Positions 52,425-61,747 of a stretch of 64,000 nucleotides of DNA are shown in pieces; position 1 is the stretch's first letter; each line of letters opens with the position of its first letter. Source of the stretch: Streptomyces himalayensis subsp. himalayensis (GTDB taxonomy: Bacteria; Actinomycetota; Actinomycetes; Streptomycetales; Streptomycetaceae). The DNA lies in assembly GCF_013778455.1 (NCBI RefSeq), contig NZ_JACEHE010000006.1, positions 310,001-374,000 on the forward strand, written 5' to 3'. The notes under the pieces were generated by a model, which was given only the letters and a program-made list of their open reading frames with translations, made no database searches and was not told where the DNA came from. A program made the position numbers and the translations under genes.

Positions 52425-54064
52425 GCGCCGCCGACCGGGTCGCCGAGCTGACCGCGCGATTCACGGCTCCTTCCCTCGATGTGGCCTGGTTGCTGTGCGA
52501 CCAGCACCCCGCCGACCGCGTGGCATTCACTGTGGTCGGCGGCACCGGTGAAGCTTCCACGCTCACCTTCGGAGAGCTCACCGCGGACTCACACCGCTAC
52601 GCCCGGGCGCTGCAAGAACTCGGCGTCGGTCCGGGCGACCGGGTGGCCACCCTGATGGGCAAGAGCACCGACCTGGTCACCGTCATCCTGGCGATCTGGC
52701 GGCTCGGCGCGGTCTACGTCCCGCTGTTCACCGCGTTCGCGCCCCAGGCCATCGCCCTGCGTCTGGAAGGCTCAGGCGCGCACGTCGTGGTCGTCGACCG
52801 GGACCAGCGCCACAAACTCGACCCGGGCCCCGACATGCCGGACGACCCCCAGCGCCGCGTCGTCGTCACCGGAAGCGGCGCGCAGCACGGTGACGTCCTG
52901 CTGGCCGACCTCGTCGCGGCCGCATCGCCCGAGCCGGTGCCCGCCGTCACCACCAGCGGGGACGGACCGCTGGTGCACATGTTCACCTCCGGCACCACCG
53001 GCAAGCCCAAGGGAGTCATCCACCCCGTCTCCTACATCGCCGGATGGCAGATCTACCTGGAGTACGGCCTCGGCGTCACCCAGGACAGCAGCTACTGGTG
53101 CGCCGCCGACCCCGGCTGGGCCTACGGCCTGTACGCGGCCATCGTCGCTCCGATGGCCGCCGGCATCCCCAGCCTGCTGCTGTCCGGCGGGTTCTCCCCC
53201 CAGACGACCTGGCGCACCCTCGTCGACCACCAGGTCACCGACTTCGCCGCCGCCCCGACCGTGTACCGGGGACTGCGCTCCTCGTCGGCGCCGGTGCCGC
53301 AGGGGCTGAGCCTGGAACGGGCGTCCAGCGCGGGCGAGCCACTGACCCCCGAGGTCAACGAATGGGCCGACGCCGCGCTCGGCCTGGCCGTGCACGATCA
53401 CTTCGGCCAGACCGAGGTCGGCATGCCCCTGGCCAATCACCACCACCCCGAACTCGCCCGCCCTCTCAAGGCCGGATCGATGGGCCGGCCGGTGCCCGGT
53501 TGGAGCCTCACCGTCCTGGCCGACGACAAGGACGAGCCCGCCGGGCCGGGCGTGCTGGGACGGGTAGCGATCGATGTCCCGGCGAGCCCGCTGATGACCT
53601 TCCGCGACTACCAGATCCCAGGGCAGAGCGACGCCAAGTTCACCGCCGACGGCCGCTATTACCTCACCGGCGACGCCGGGCGCATCGACGCGGACGGCGA
53701 CTTCTTCTTCTCCTCCCGCGATGACGACGTCATCATCATGGCCGGCTACCGGATCGGGCCGTTCGAGATCGAGAGCGTCCTCGCCCAGCACCCCGCTGTC
53801 GCCGAGTGCAGCGTCATCGGCGCACCCGACGACGTCCGCGGCGAGGTCATCGAGGCGTACGTCGTCCTGCGCGACGGCATTGACGCCTCGCCGGACCTGG
53901 CCACCGAACTCCAGCTCCTGGTCAAGACCCGCTACGCCGCCCACGCCTACCCGCGCACGATCCACTTCATCGACGCCCTGCCCAAGACCCCCAGCGGCAA
54001 GACCCAGCGCTACCTGCTGCGCAACCGCCGCCGCACCGAACTCGCCACCCGAGAGACACAGTGA
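52421..54064 (+). CDS. AMP-dependent acyl-CoA/aryl-CoA ligase
   Basis: A 547-aa ANL enzyme: MFTSGTTGKPKGVIHPVSY P-loop, WCAADPGWAYGLY, DHFGQTEVGM, YYLTGDAGRIDADGD, SSRDDDVIIMAGYRIGPFEIE and the catalytic Lys in KTPSGKTQRY. It is similar in layout to acetyl/medium-chain acyl-CoA synthetases. The ATG at 52421 overlaps the hydrolase stop. It would convert the acid released by the hydrolase to a CoA ester for the following hydratase and dehydrogenase. Confidence 0.88.
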   Translation: MSAADRVAELTARFTAPSLDVAWLLCDQHPADRVAFTVVGGTGEASTLTFGELTADSHRYARALQELGVGPGDRVATLMGKSTDLVTVILAIWRLGAVYVPLFTAFAPQAIALRLEGSGAHVVVVDRDQRHKLDPGPDMPDDPQRRVVVTGSGAQHGDVLLADLVAAASPEPVPAVTTSGDGPLVHMFTSGTTGKPKGVIHPVSYIAGWQIYLEYGLGVTQDSSYWCAADPGWAYGLYAAIVAPMAAGIPSLLLSGGFSPQTTWRTLVDHQVTDFAAAPTVYRGLRSSSAPVPQGLSLERASSAGEPLTPEVNEWADAALGLAVHDHFGQTEVGMPLANHHHPELARPLKAGSMGRPVPGWSLTVLADDKDEPAGPGVLGRVAIDVPASPLMTFRDYQIPGQSDAKFTADGRYYLTGDAGRIDADGDFFFSSRDDDVIIMAGYRIGPFEIESVLAQHPAVAECSVIGAPDDVRGEVIEAYVVLRDGIDASPDLATELQLLVKTRYAAHAYPRTIHFIDALPKTPSGKTQRYLLRNRRRTELATRETQ

Positions 54065-54849
54065 CCGACACCGACCCCCTCATCGTCGAACAACGCGGCA
54101 CCGTCCGATGGCTGCTGCTCAACCGGCCCGAGCGACGCAACGCCCTCGACATCCCCCTCATCGAGGCCCTGGACAAGCAGATCACCAGCGCCGAGGCCGA
54201 CCCCGGCACAGCGGTCATCGCGGTGGCAGGCAACGGGCCGAGCTTCTGTGCCGGCGGAGACTTCCACCAGTTCCTCCAGCTGCACGAGCGGGGCGAGAAC
54301 CCGGTCGACTTCCTGACCGACGTGTCGGCCTGCTTCAGCCGCATCGCGGCCAGCCCGAAACCCTGGGTCGCCGTACTGCACGGACACGCCGTCGCCGGCG
54401 GCCTCGAACTCGCGCTGGCCTGCGATGTCGTCGTCGCCGCCGACACCACCCTCATCGGCGACGGTCACCTCAACCGGCGACTGACACCGGCCGGCGGATC
54501 CAGCGTCCGGCTCCCCGGCGCGGTCGGACGCGGACTCTCGCGCTGGCTCCTGCTCACCGGCGAACTCCTGCCCGCCACCGCCTTCGCGCACACCGGCTGG
54601 ATCCAGGCGATCGTGCCCGAGGCCGACCTCGACGCCACCGCCACCCGCGCCTGCCGGCAACTGGCCGACCGCCACAGCCCCGCCCAGCAACGGCTCAAGA
54701 CGCTGCTGCACCGCATCGACGGCATCGCCCCCGACCACGCCCTGCGCGAGGAACTCGCCACCTTCGCCGACAACTGGCAGGCCAGCTCCGTGGCCGACGC
54801 CCTGCGGGCCTTCCTCGCTCCCCACACTACGAAAGCGGACAACACGTGA
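54061..54849 (+). CDS. Enoyl-CoA hydratase/isomerase family protein
   Basis: A 262-aa crotonase-fold protein: LLLNRPERRNALDIPLIEAL, the oxyanion region FCAGGDFHQFL and HGHAVAGGLELALACDVVVAA. One of the usual catalytic Glu positions reads DGHLNRRLTPAGGSS, so the second acid residue needs checking and the reaction may be isomerisation or another crotonase chemistry. The start is GTG, overlapping the ligase stop as GTGA; its own stop overlaps the SDR start. Confidence 0.87.
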   Translation: MTDTDPLIVEQRGTVRWLLLNRPERRNALDIPLIEALDKQITSAEADPGTAVIAVAGNGPSFCAGGDFHQFLQLHERGENPVDFLTDVSACFSRIAASPKPWVAVLHGHAVAGGLELALACDVVVAADTTLIGDGHLNRRLTPAGGSSVRLPGAVGRGLSRWLLLTGELLPATAFAHTGWIQAIVPEADLDATATRACRQLADRHSPAQQRLKTLLHRIDGIAPDHALREELATFADNWQASSVADALRAFLAPHTTKADNT

Positions 54850-55604
54850 ATCGCTACCACGGACGGGTCGTCGCCATCACCGGGGCCGCACAAGGACTCG
54901 GCCTCGCCATGGCAACCCGGTTCGCCGCCGAGGGCGCCACCCTCGCGCTGGCCGACGTCAACGAACAGGCCCTCACCGACGCCGCCGGAACCATCACCGA
55001 CGCCCACGACACGAAACTCCGCACCAACAGGGTGGACGTGACCGACTCCGCCCAGGTCAACGCCTGGATCGACGGCGTCACCGCCGACCTCGGCCGCCTC
55101 GACGTGCTGGTCAACAACGCCGGCATCATCCGCGACAACCGCGTCGAGGACATCACCGACGACGACTGGCACGCGGTCATCGACGTCAGCCTCACCGGCG
55201 GCTTCCACTGCGCCCGCGCCGCGTTCGGCCCCATGAAGCGCCAGGGCTACGGACGCATCGTCAGCTTCTCCTCCATGTCATGGCGCGGGAACTTCGGCCA
55301 GACCAACTACGTCGCCGCCAAGGCCGGCATCGTCGGCATGACCCGCACCCTCGCCCTCGAAGGCGCCCGCCACGGCATCACCGCCAACGCCATCGCCCCC
55401 GGCCTCATCGAGACACCCATGCTCGCCTCCATGAACGGTCCCGCACGCGACAAGCTCACCAACAAGGTCCCGATGCGCCACACCGGCAGGCCCGAGGACA
55501 TCGCCGAAGCCGCAGCCTTCCTCGCCAGCGAAGCCGCCGGCTACATCACTGGCATCGTCCTCGACGTGGACGGCGGCATCTCCATCGGATCCTCCATCCG
55601 GTAA
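54846..55604 (+). CDS. SDR-family dehydrogenase (FabG/3-hydroxyacyl-CoA dehydrogenase-like)
   Basis: A 252-aa classical SDR: ITGAAQGLGLAMATRFA, DVLVNNAGIIRDN, catalytic Ser in RIVSFSSMSWRGN, Tyr-Lys in NYVAAKAGIVGM and the end GYITGIVLDVDGGI. It would oxidise the 3-hydroxyacyl-CoA made by the preceding hydratase. The GTG at 54846 overlaps the hydratase stop; the much longer frame upstream is a shadow. It is the last gene of the operon. Confidence 0.88.
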   Translation: MNRYHGRVVAITGAAQGLGLAMATRFAAEGATLALADVNEQALTDAAGTITDAHDTKLRTNRVDVTDSAQVNAWIDGVTADLGRLDVLVNNAGIIRDNRVEDITDDDWHAVIDVSLTGGFHCARAAFGPMKRQGYGRIVSFSSMSWRGNFGQTNYVAAKAGIVGMTRTLALEGARHGITANAIAPGLIETPMLASMNGPARDKLTNKVPMRHTGRPEDIAEAAAFLASEAAGYITGIVLDVDGGISIGSSIR

Positions 55605-55791
55605 CCGCGAACGCGGCGGGCCAGCAGGCGATCGTCCGTAGTGTCAGCCTTCGTCGTCCGGCCCACCCACGCTGATCGGGATCCGGAAGCAGCCCGCGTC
55701 GAGTGGCGCGAACTCTGGCCGTTGCTGAAGTCCGGCTTGGCTAAACCCGTTCATCCCTTGTCCGAACGTCACGCACGGGAACACTCCCCTC

Positions 55792-55819
55792 GGGTACGTT
55801 AAGTAGTACGGTGGTACCC
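55792..55819 (+). promoter_or_regulatory. Predicted TetR operator upstream of its own gene
   Basis: A 28-bp element starting GGGTACGTTA and ending GTGGTACCC, about 75 bp before the tetR start codon. It pairs with the element at 50609-50636, suggesting autoregulation plus control of the hydrolase operon. Confidence 0.75.
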
Positions 55820-55894
55820 ATTAGCAAGGGTCGGCCTTCCGGCCGGACGACCACTCGCCGCTTCAGGCGGAGACGCTGATGGGAGACTGCTGCG

Positions 55895-56584
55895 GTGACG
55901 GCCCCAACTGACTCGCGTGACCGACGTCCGCGCCGAACGGCGCGCAGGCGGGTCGTCGACACTCGTCGGCGGGACGAACTGCTGCGCCAGGCCGAGGCGA
56001 TCATCCTGGCCGAAGGCTTCACCACGGTGACTATGGACGAGCTCGCCCAGCGACTGGGATGCTCCAAGGCGACGCTGTACAGCCTCGCCTCCACCAAGGA
56101 ACAACTGGTGCTGGCGGTCACCCGCACCTTCTTCCGGGAGGCGACAGCCGAGATCGAACAGGCCGTCCAGGCCGAGCCCGATCCCCGGCAGCGCATCCGC
56201 GTCTACCTCACCGGCGTCGGCGCCGCGATGCGCCGGCATTCCCACGCCTTCTACGACGACATGGTCGGCTACGAACCGACCGCACAGATCTACCGCACGA
56301 ACTCCGCCGCCGCCGCGCACCGAGTCCACGAACTGATCGAGGAGGGCGTGCAGAGCGGCGTTTTCCGCGCGCTCAACGGGCATTTCGCCGCCCAGGTCGT
56401 GGCAGTCACCATCGACGCGGTCCAGTCGGGGGTCCTCCTGGAGAGCACCGGCCTGACCGCCGGCGACGCGTTCTCCGAGCTCGGCGACCTCCTGCTGGAC
56501 GGGCTCAGCTCGGGGCAGGGCGCATCCGAGCCTCCTTCCACGGCGGTCCGCCCGCCCAAGGATCAGGTCTCGGCACCCGAGTAG
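55895..56584 (+). CDS. TetR-family regulator
   Basis: A 229-aa regulator: Arg-rich tail, then the TetR HTH region AEAIILAEGFTTVTMDELAQ with GCSKATLYSLASTKEQLVLAV. The C-terminal ligand domain (about 85-210) is of the AcrR-like type. The start is GTG. Its gene follows the four-gene hydrolase operon in the same direction after 290 bp. The paired 28-bp operators at 50609 and 55792 indicate that it controls that operon and itself, with an acyl-CoA or the free acid as a likely inducer. Confidence 0.88.
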   Translation: MTAPTDSRDRRPRRTARRRVVDTRRRDELLRQAEAIILAEGFTTVTMDELAQRLGCSKATLYSLASTKEQLVLAVTRTFFREATAEIEQAVQAEPDPRQRIRVYLTGVGAAMRRHSHAFYDDMVGYEPTAQIYRTNSAAAAHRVHELIEEGVQSGVFRALNGHFAAQVVAVTIDAVQSGVLLESTGLTAGDAFSELGDLLLDGLSSGQGASEPPSTAVRPPKDQVSAPE

Positions 56585-57411
56585 AGCCCGGCGGAAGGTG
56601 CACACCTCGCGGGTCGCCTCTGACAGGGACCACCCCCGGGAGGCGACCTGCCCGGCTTCTTCCCCACCGTCGCCCCCGAGGCCCTACAGGCGGCAGACCG
56701 GGTTTGCCGTCCGCCATCAGCAGCAAGCCCGAGGAGCCACTCCCGCTGCGGGAAAGGCGTGCGGGCGCCCGACACCTGCGATCTCTCCCAGACCGCCCGC
56801 TGGGGCAGGCCCAGGCGGCAACACCGAGTTCGGTGCGGCCTCCTCACCCTCTATGGGGATTGTCGGAATCTCTACCACCGGGAACCCGGACACCTTGGCC
56901 CCCAAGCGTCTCGGTCCACGGCCGTGGCGCACCATCGGCCTGGTGCAGTGCGTGCGTTGCTCAGTTCCGGTCGCCTCAAGGCGCCAGGAGCGCCACCTGC
57001 CGGTGACGGTCATCGGGAACTCGTCGACGACCAGGACGTGGCGCGGGATCTTGCAGTACGCGAGTTCCCGGTGGCGTAGGCGCGGAGAGTCCCGGCCGTC
57101 ACCGCACCGGCGCCGTCGCGGAGCTTGCCCCAGGCGCAGAGTTTTTCGCGCACCCTTGTGCACAGGCGGTCAGTGACCAGTTTGTGTAAGCGGGTACGTC
57201 GGGGCCGGTGGCTTATCGCCTTACTGGGGCGCGGGTTAATGCCGCTCGGCGCACGCGCGTCGGGCGGGCGGCCGGCCTCGCCCGGCTCGGCCGTGGCCTG
57301 GTCGATGTTGCGCCGGGGGTGTCGTTCGACGTGATCGATGCCGACCGCAAGCTGAACACCTGGCTGCGGTGGGTCCGGTTCGTCGCGGCCACGGAGGGGT
57401 GCCCCGGAGCG
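56585..57411. other. Decayed region between tetR and arsR
   Basis: No intact gene. It contains a fragment of an acyl-CoA ligase on the minus strand (56985-57085). From about 57208 to 57408 a plus-strand stretch has coding-like bias (VDVAPGVSFDVIDADRKLNT); I do not recognise the protein. The remainder shows nothing clear. Confidence 0.5.
56985..57085 (-). pseudogene. C-terminal fragment of an AMP-dependent acyl-CoA ligase
   Basis: The minus strand encodes LAYCKIPRHVLVVDEFPMTV followed by TGR, which matches the A9-A10 end of fatty-acyl/aryl-CoA ligases (usually YKIPRYVxxVDEFPxTxTGK). Here the catalytic Lys of TGK is Arg, and no start or upstream domain is present. Confidence 0.7.
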
Positions 57412-57765
57412 TCAGGCGCACTCGGCGTTCACGTAAGGCTCCACGCGGCCGACGCTCTCCTTGAGGACGAGGTCGAGCAGTCCGGGGAACCGCTGGTCCA
57501 GATCTTCCTTGCGCAGAGTGTTGAAACGGCGGGTGCCGACGTCGTGCTGCCGGATGAGACCGGCCTCGCGCAGGACGCGGAAGTGGCGGGTGAGTACGGA
57601 CGCGGTGACGTCCTGCGTGAAGCCGCTGCAGGCCAGGCCAGGGGAGACGGAGAGGGTGACGACGATGGTGAGCCGGGTCTCGTCGGTCAGCGCGCTCATG
57701 ATCTTGAAGAGGTCGAGGTCGTCCGTGTCGGGGTGGACGAGGGGGGATGAGGTGCGACTGGCCAT
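57412..57765 (-). CDS. ArsR-family winged-helix regulator
   Basis: A 117-aa ArsR/SmtB-type protein: FKIMSALTDETRLTIVVTLS, recognition helix ASVLTRHFRVLREAGLI and wing QHDVGTRRFNTLRKEDLDQRF. Classic metal-site ELCVCD is absent, so it likely senses an organic or redox signal rather than arsenic. It is divergent from the aldehyde dehydrogenase gene; a palindromic operator lies between them. Confidence 0.88.
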   Translation of the reverse strand: MASRTSSPLVHPDTDDLDLFKIMSALTDETRLTIVVTLSVSPGLACSGFTQDVTASVLTRHFRVLREAGLIRQHDVGTRRFNTLRKEDLDQRFPGLLDLVLKESVGRVEPYVNAECA

Positions 57766-57787
57766 AAGGAAAGAATAACCCCTGCCT

Positions 57788-57811
57788 CATGTTCGCGTCA
57801 GCGCGTACATG
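57788..57811. promoter_or_regulatory. Predicted ArsR-family operator between arsR and the aldehyde dehydrogenase
   Basis: CATGTTCGC and GCGTACATG separated by GTCAGC, a 9+9 palindrome with one mismatch. It is 22 bp upstream of the arsR start, so autorepression and control of the divergent dehydrogenase are likely. It matches the element at 50469-50492. Confidence 0.75.
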
Positions 57812-57934
57812 GGCTACAGTGAAGGCACGGATTGATTCTTCATCCGTCATCCACCGGGTTGCCCATCACCGGGACTACGGCATGCCACCAACGCCTTTGA
57901 CGGCGCGGCCTGCATCAAGAACGGAGCACACCCC

Positions 57935-59281
57935 ATGACCACAACACAGGCGACCGAGTCGAGGCCGCACCAGACCGAAGCGGCCGCGGAGGTGGTCGGC
58001 CGCCTTCGTGCGACGTTCAACACCGGCGTCACCCGCGGGCTGGACTGGCGCGTCAACCAGTTGCAGCGGCTGCGGGCACTGCTGGTCGAGAACGAGCAGG
58101 AACTAATCGAAGCGCTCTGGGCGGACCTGAGGAAGAACGCCGCCGAGGCCAAGACTCAGGAGATCGACTTCACCGTCGCCGACATCGACGAGGCACTGGC
58201 GAACCTCGAAAACTGGCTTCAGCCTCGCCCGGTGGAGGTTCCCGCCCACTTCGGCCCCACAACAACGGCCTACACCACGTACGACCCGCTCGGGGTCGTC
58301 CTGGTGATCGCTCCGTGGAATTTCCCGCTGCACCTTCTCATCGACCCCATCATCGGCGCGCTGGCCGCCGGGAACACCGTGGTGGCCAAGCCGAGCGAGA
58401 TGTCGGTGCACACCTCGGCAGTGGCTTCACGACTCCTGCGTGAGTACTTCGACGCCGACGTGCTCACCGTGGTCGAGGGAGGCGCCGAGGAGACCACGGC
58501 CCTCCTGGCGCAGCGTTTCGACCACATCTTCTACACCGGCAATGGCACGGTCGGCCGGATCGTCATGGCCGCAGCAGCCAAGAACCTCACCCCCGTCACG
58601 CTCGAACTCGGAGGCAAGTCACCGGTCTTCGTGGCGCCCGACGCCGACGTGGACGAGACCGCGAAGCGGCTGGTCGGCGCCAAGTTCGGCAACGCGGGCC
58701 AGCAGTGCATAGCCCCCGACTACGTTCTGACCGATCCTGCCACCGCCGCCGCACTGGTCCCCGCCCTCCGCGCGGCGGTCGACGCCCAGTTCGGCTCCAC
58801 CCCGCAGACCGCAGCCGACTTCGGCCGGATCATCAACGAGCGGCACTTCGACCGGCTCACCCGTCTGCTGGACTCCGGCCGGGCGGCGGTGGGAGGCCAG
58901 CACGACCGTGACGACCTGTTCATCGCACCGACCGTGCTCACCGATGTCGACCCCGCATCGCCGGTCATGCAGGAGGAGATCTTCGGTCCCATCCTCGCCG
59001 TCGTCGAAGTCGAAGACCTCGATGCCGCTATCGCCTTCATCAACGAACGCGAAAAGCCCCTCGCGCTCTACGCCTTCACCACTTCCGAGGCCACCAAGTC
59101 GCGCCTCGTGAATGAGACCTCCTCCGGCGGCGTCGCCTGGGGCCAGCCGGTGATGCAGCTGCTCATGCCGGGACTGCCTTTCGGTGGCGTCGGCGAAAGC
59201 GGCATGGGCCGGTACCACGGCCGGTACTCCCTCGAGACGTTCAGCCACCTCAAGGCCGTCGCGGACGTGCCGCTCAACTAG
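57935..59281 (+). CDS. Aldehyde dehydrogenase (class 3 / fatty- or coniferyl-aldehyde type)
   Basis: A 448-aa short ALDH without the N-terminal extension: IAPWNFPLHLLIDPIIGALA, general base in TLELGGKSPVFVAPD, catalytic Cys in NAGQQCIAPDYVL and VEVEDLDAAIAFINEREKPL. The C-terminal YSLETFSHLKAV is typical of class 3 enzymes acting on long-chain or aromatic aldehydes. Divergent from arsR, whose predicted operator is in the shared promoter region. Confidence 0.88.
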   Translation: MTTTQATESRPHQTEAAAEVVGRLRATFNTGVTRGLDWRVNQLQRLRALLVENEQELIEALWADLRKNAAEAKTQEIDFTVADIDEALANLENWLQPRPVEVPAHFGPTTTAYTTYDPLGVVLVIAPWNFPLHLLIDPIIGALAAGNTVVAKPSEMSVHTSAVASRLLREYFDADVLTVVEGGAEETTALLAQRFDHIFYTGNGTVGRIVMAAAAKNLTPVTLELGGKSPVFVAPDADVDETAKRLVGAKFGNAGQQCIAPDYVLTDPATAAALVPALRAAVDAQFGSTPQTAADFGRIINERHFDRLTRLLDSGRAAVGGQHDRDDLFIAPTVLTDVDPASPVMQEEIFGPILAVVEVEDLDAAIAFINEREKPLALYAFTTSEATKSRLVNETSSGGVAWGQPVMQLLMPGLPFGGVGESGMGRYHGRYSLETFSHLKAVADVPLN

Positions 59282-59309
59282 GCCCGCGCTTTCGTGAAGC
59301 AGGCTGCCC

Positions 59310-59391
59310 AACTGGTGATCGACAAAGCAGAAAGTACCTCTGACCAGCGGCATGGGGATTGCTGAGGTCTCTGCTTTGCCGATCACCAGTT
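59310..59391. repeat. 22-bp inverted repeat in front of the old-yellow-enzyme gene
   Basis: The arms at 59310-59331 (begins AACTGGTGATCG) and 59370-59391 (ends CGATCACCAGTT) are complementary at 21 of 22 positions, with a 38-bp spacer. It starts 29 bp after the aldehyde dehydrogenase stop and ends 70 bp before the next start. It may be a terminator/attenuator or a two-site operator. Confidence 0.8.
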
Positions 59392-59461
59392 CCCCGACAC
59401 CCCGCCAGGCCCATGCCGCCGCCTGCCTCTTCCACCGACCCGTTCTTCGAAGGAAGCTGCC

Positions 59462-60550
59462 ATGACCACCGCATTCGACCCGATCGACCTGAGCGGCAAG
59501 ACGCTCGCCAACCGCATCGCGATGGCGCCGATGACCCGCAGCCGCGCCGACGCTCCCGCAGCCACGGCGACGGAGCTGATGGCCACCTATTACGCCCAGC
59601 GCGCGAGCGCCGGCCTGATCATCACCGAGGGCATCCAGCCGTCGGTCGTCGGCCAGGGCTACACCAACACCCCGGGCCTGCACTCCGCCCAGCAGGTCGA
59701 CGCCTGGCGGAAGGTGACCGACGCCGTCCACGCCCAGGGCGGCACGATCTTCGCGCAGCTGATGCACACCGGCCGGATCAGCCACCCCAGCCTGCTGCCC
59801 GAGGGACTCATCCCCGTCGCCCCCTCCTCCATAGCGGCGACGGGCCAGGTGTTCACCTACCAGGGCCCCCAGGACTACGTCACGCCGAAGGAACTGGACC
59901 AGGACGACATCGCCCAGACGATCGCCGACTACGCCGACGCCGCGCGCAACGCGATCGCCGCCGGTTTCGACGGCGTGGAGATCCACGGGGCGAACGGCTA
60001 CCTGATCCACCAGTTCCTCGCCCCCAACACCAATATGCGCACCGACAGCTGGGGAGGCGGCGCCGCGGACCGGGTCCGCTTCGGCATCGAGGTCGCCACG
60101 GCCATCGCGGAGGCGATCGGCGGCCACCGGACCGGCTTCCGCATCTCCCCCGGCAACCCCTACAACGACATCGCCGAGACCGACCCGGCGGACGTGCTGG
60201 AGACCTACACCACCCTGATTGCCGGACTCGGCCGGCTGGACCTCGCCTACCTGCACCTGGTCGAAGGCCCGGACCGCGACCTGACCGCCCGGCTGCGCAA
60301 GGACTGGCCGACGGCGTTCATCCTCAACCCCTTCACCCACCCCGAGACCACCGGCCCCGGCGCTCTCGCCCACATCGCGGACGGCACCGCGGACATCATC
60401 GCCTTCGGCGCGCAGTTCCTGGCCAACCCGGACCTGCCCGCCCGCCTCGCAGCCGGCGGCCCCTACAACACCCCCGATGCGGCCACCTTCTACGGCGGCG
60501 ACCACACCGGCTACACCGACTACCCGACGCTGTCCGCCGACAGCGCGTGA
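59462..60550 (+). CDS. Alkene reductase of the old yellow enzyme family
   Basis: A 362-aa FMN-dependent ene-reductase: NRIAMAPMTRSRA, IFAQLMHTGRISHPS, GVEIHGANGYLIHQF with the substrate-binding His/Asn pair, and FGAQFLANPDLPARL. It reduces the C=C bond of enones, enals or nitro-olefins with NAD(P)H. It follows the aldehyde dehydrogenase in the same direction behind a long inverted repeat, and the two together suggest handling of reactive aldehydes and enones under the ArsR regulator. Confidence 0.9.
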   Translation: MTTAFDPIDLSGKTLANRIAMAPMTRSRADAPAATATELMATYYAQRASAGLIITEGIQPSVVGQGYTNTPGLHSAQQVDAWRKVTDAVHAQGGTIFAQLMHTGRISHPSLLPEGLIPVAPSSIAATGQVFTYQGPQDYVTPKELDQDDIAQTIADYADAARNAIAAGFDGVEIHGANGYLIHQFLAPNTNMRTDSWGGGAADRVRFGIEVATAIAEAIGGHRTGFRISPGNPYNDIAETDPADVLETYTTLIAGLGRLDLAYLHLVEGPDRDLTARLRKDWPTAFILNPFTHPETTGPGALAHIADGTADIIAFGAQFLANPDLPARLAAGGPYNTPDAATFYGGDHTGYTDYPTLSADSA

Positions 60551-60754
60551 CCTGAAAAGAGGTCAGCACCCGCGAGTGGACGGGCTGAGCGAGGACGATC
60601 CGACCGCCGTCAACCGGCTTCCCGACTCCGACCCCGCGGCCGCGTTCGTCGCCAACGCTCTGCTCAACCGCGCCCACCTGTACTTGTGCTGGTCGGGAGC
60701 GGTTGTCGGAGCTCAAGATCGTCTGCTGTTACGGTGATCGCCGATCGGGGATTC

Positions 60755-61200
60755 CCCGGCGTGCGCATGGGACGCATGTCCGTACGAGCCGGGCGGGAGG
60801 TGCAACAGGTGGCCCAGGATGCGGACCCCGACCTGGAGCTCATCACGGCCCGCAGAGCCGAATTCGAGGTGCATGCGGAGAAGTTGAGTCAGCGGCTACA
60901 AGAGGTGCACGATGAGTTGGAGGAGCTCGTCGTCGCCGAGCGGGTCGCACGCCGGCTGGCCGAGCACCGAAACGGAGGAGGAAGCGACGCCGACCCAGGC
61001 CGCTGGGCAGGTCGCGGGCCGTGCGGTGCTGCTGGTGCCGCAGCGCGAGCGCGGCACGGACGAGGCGATCCTGCCCGAGGACTACCAACGAATCATGGAG
61101 GTGGTGCGGCGGGCGGACAGGCCGGTCATGGTCAAGCAGGTCTGCGCCGAGCTGGGGATGTCCTGCGACCCGGCCCGTGCGGAGGCGCTGGGAGGGTCGG
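60755..61200 (+). pseudogene. Frameshifted conserved actinomycete protein of unknown function
   Basis: One frame encodes a coiled-coil part (ARRAEFEVHAEKLSQRLQEV, ELEELVVAERVARRLAEH). From about 60965 a second frame continues with QVAGRAVLLVPQRERGTDEA, EDYQRIMEVVRRADRPVMVK and QVCAELGM. Together these look like one protein of about 150 aa with a coiled coil and an HTH-like end, of a type I associate with mobile-element regions. The 3' end runs into the tetR remnant. A one-base frameshift separates the halves. Confidence 0.6.
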
Positions 61201-61207
61201 GCGCCTG

Positions 61208-61572
61208 TCACAGCCCGCTCGGCCCTCGCACACGATCGAGGAGAGAGACGGCGAACTCGAGCGCCCGATCGGCCCGCGCACGGTCTCCGGACACGAGAAG
61301 GTCGAGCTGAAGTTCGCGTACCTGAGCAAGAAGAAGGGTGGCCAGCGCTGACGCGTCCTCGGGAGCCCATCCGTCCCGCCTGAGCCACCCCGCGACGAGA
61401 CGAGTGCGTCGCGGCCGGAGAAGGCACGGTAGAACGCATCGTTGGAGAGCCCTGCGGCGGCCACGATGTCGGCGACGCGGGGCGGACGCGGGGCGCCCTC
61501 GGTCATCAGCCGCAGCCCGGCATCGAGCAGGGCATCCACCTCGGCACGGGCACTCTGTTCGGCACCCGACAT
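61208..61572 (-). pseudogene. TetR-family regulator remnant
   Basis: From the ATG at 61572 the minus strand encodes a TetR HTH (EVDALLDAGLRLMTEGAPRP, VADIVAAAGLSNDAFYRAFS, GRDALV). Then the frame breaks at about 61400, and a second frame gives AGWLRRDGWAPEDASALATL and a helical end ending LEFAVSLLDRVRGPSGL. Most of the ligand domain is missing, so it is not functional. Confidence 0.7.
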
Positions 61573-61747
61573 CCGGCGGCGTACGGCCCGTTCGGCGAGC
61601 GAGTGCGGTTGGGGGGCGGTAGGAGTCTGCGGCTGGGGGGACGGTCGGAGTCAACGCTCCACCTCCTGCACTAGAGTTCCATTCTGGAATACGAGAATGC
61701 TAATTTCGCATGCACTTGCCGGACCTGTCATCGGGGGCGCGACGCAC

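Noticed and set aside
57208..57750. Plus-strand frame of 180 aa with coding-like bias in its first part
   Set aside because: Its second half is antisense to arsR and the first half matches no family I recognise; noted only as possible debris.
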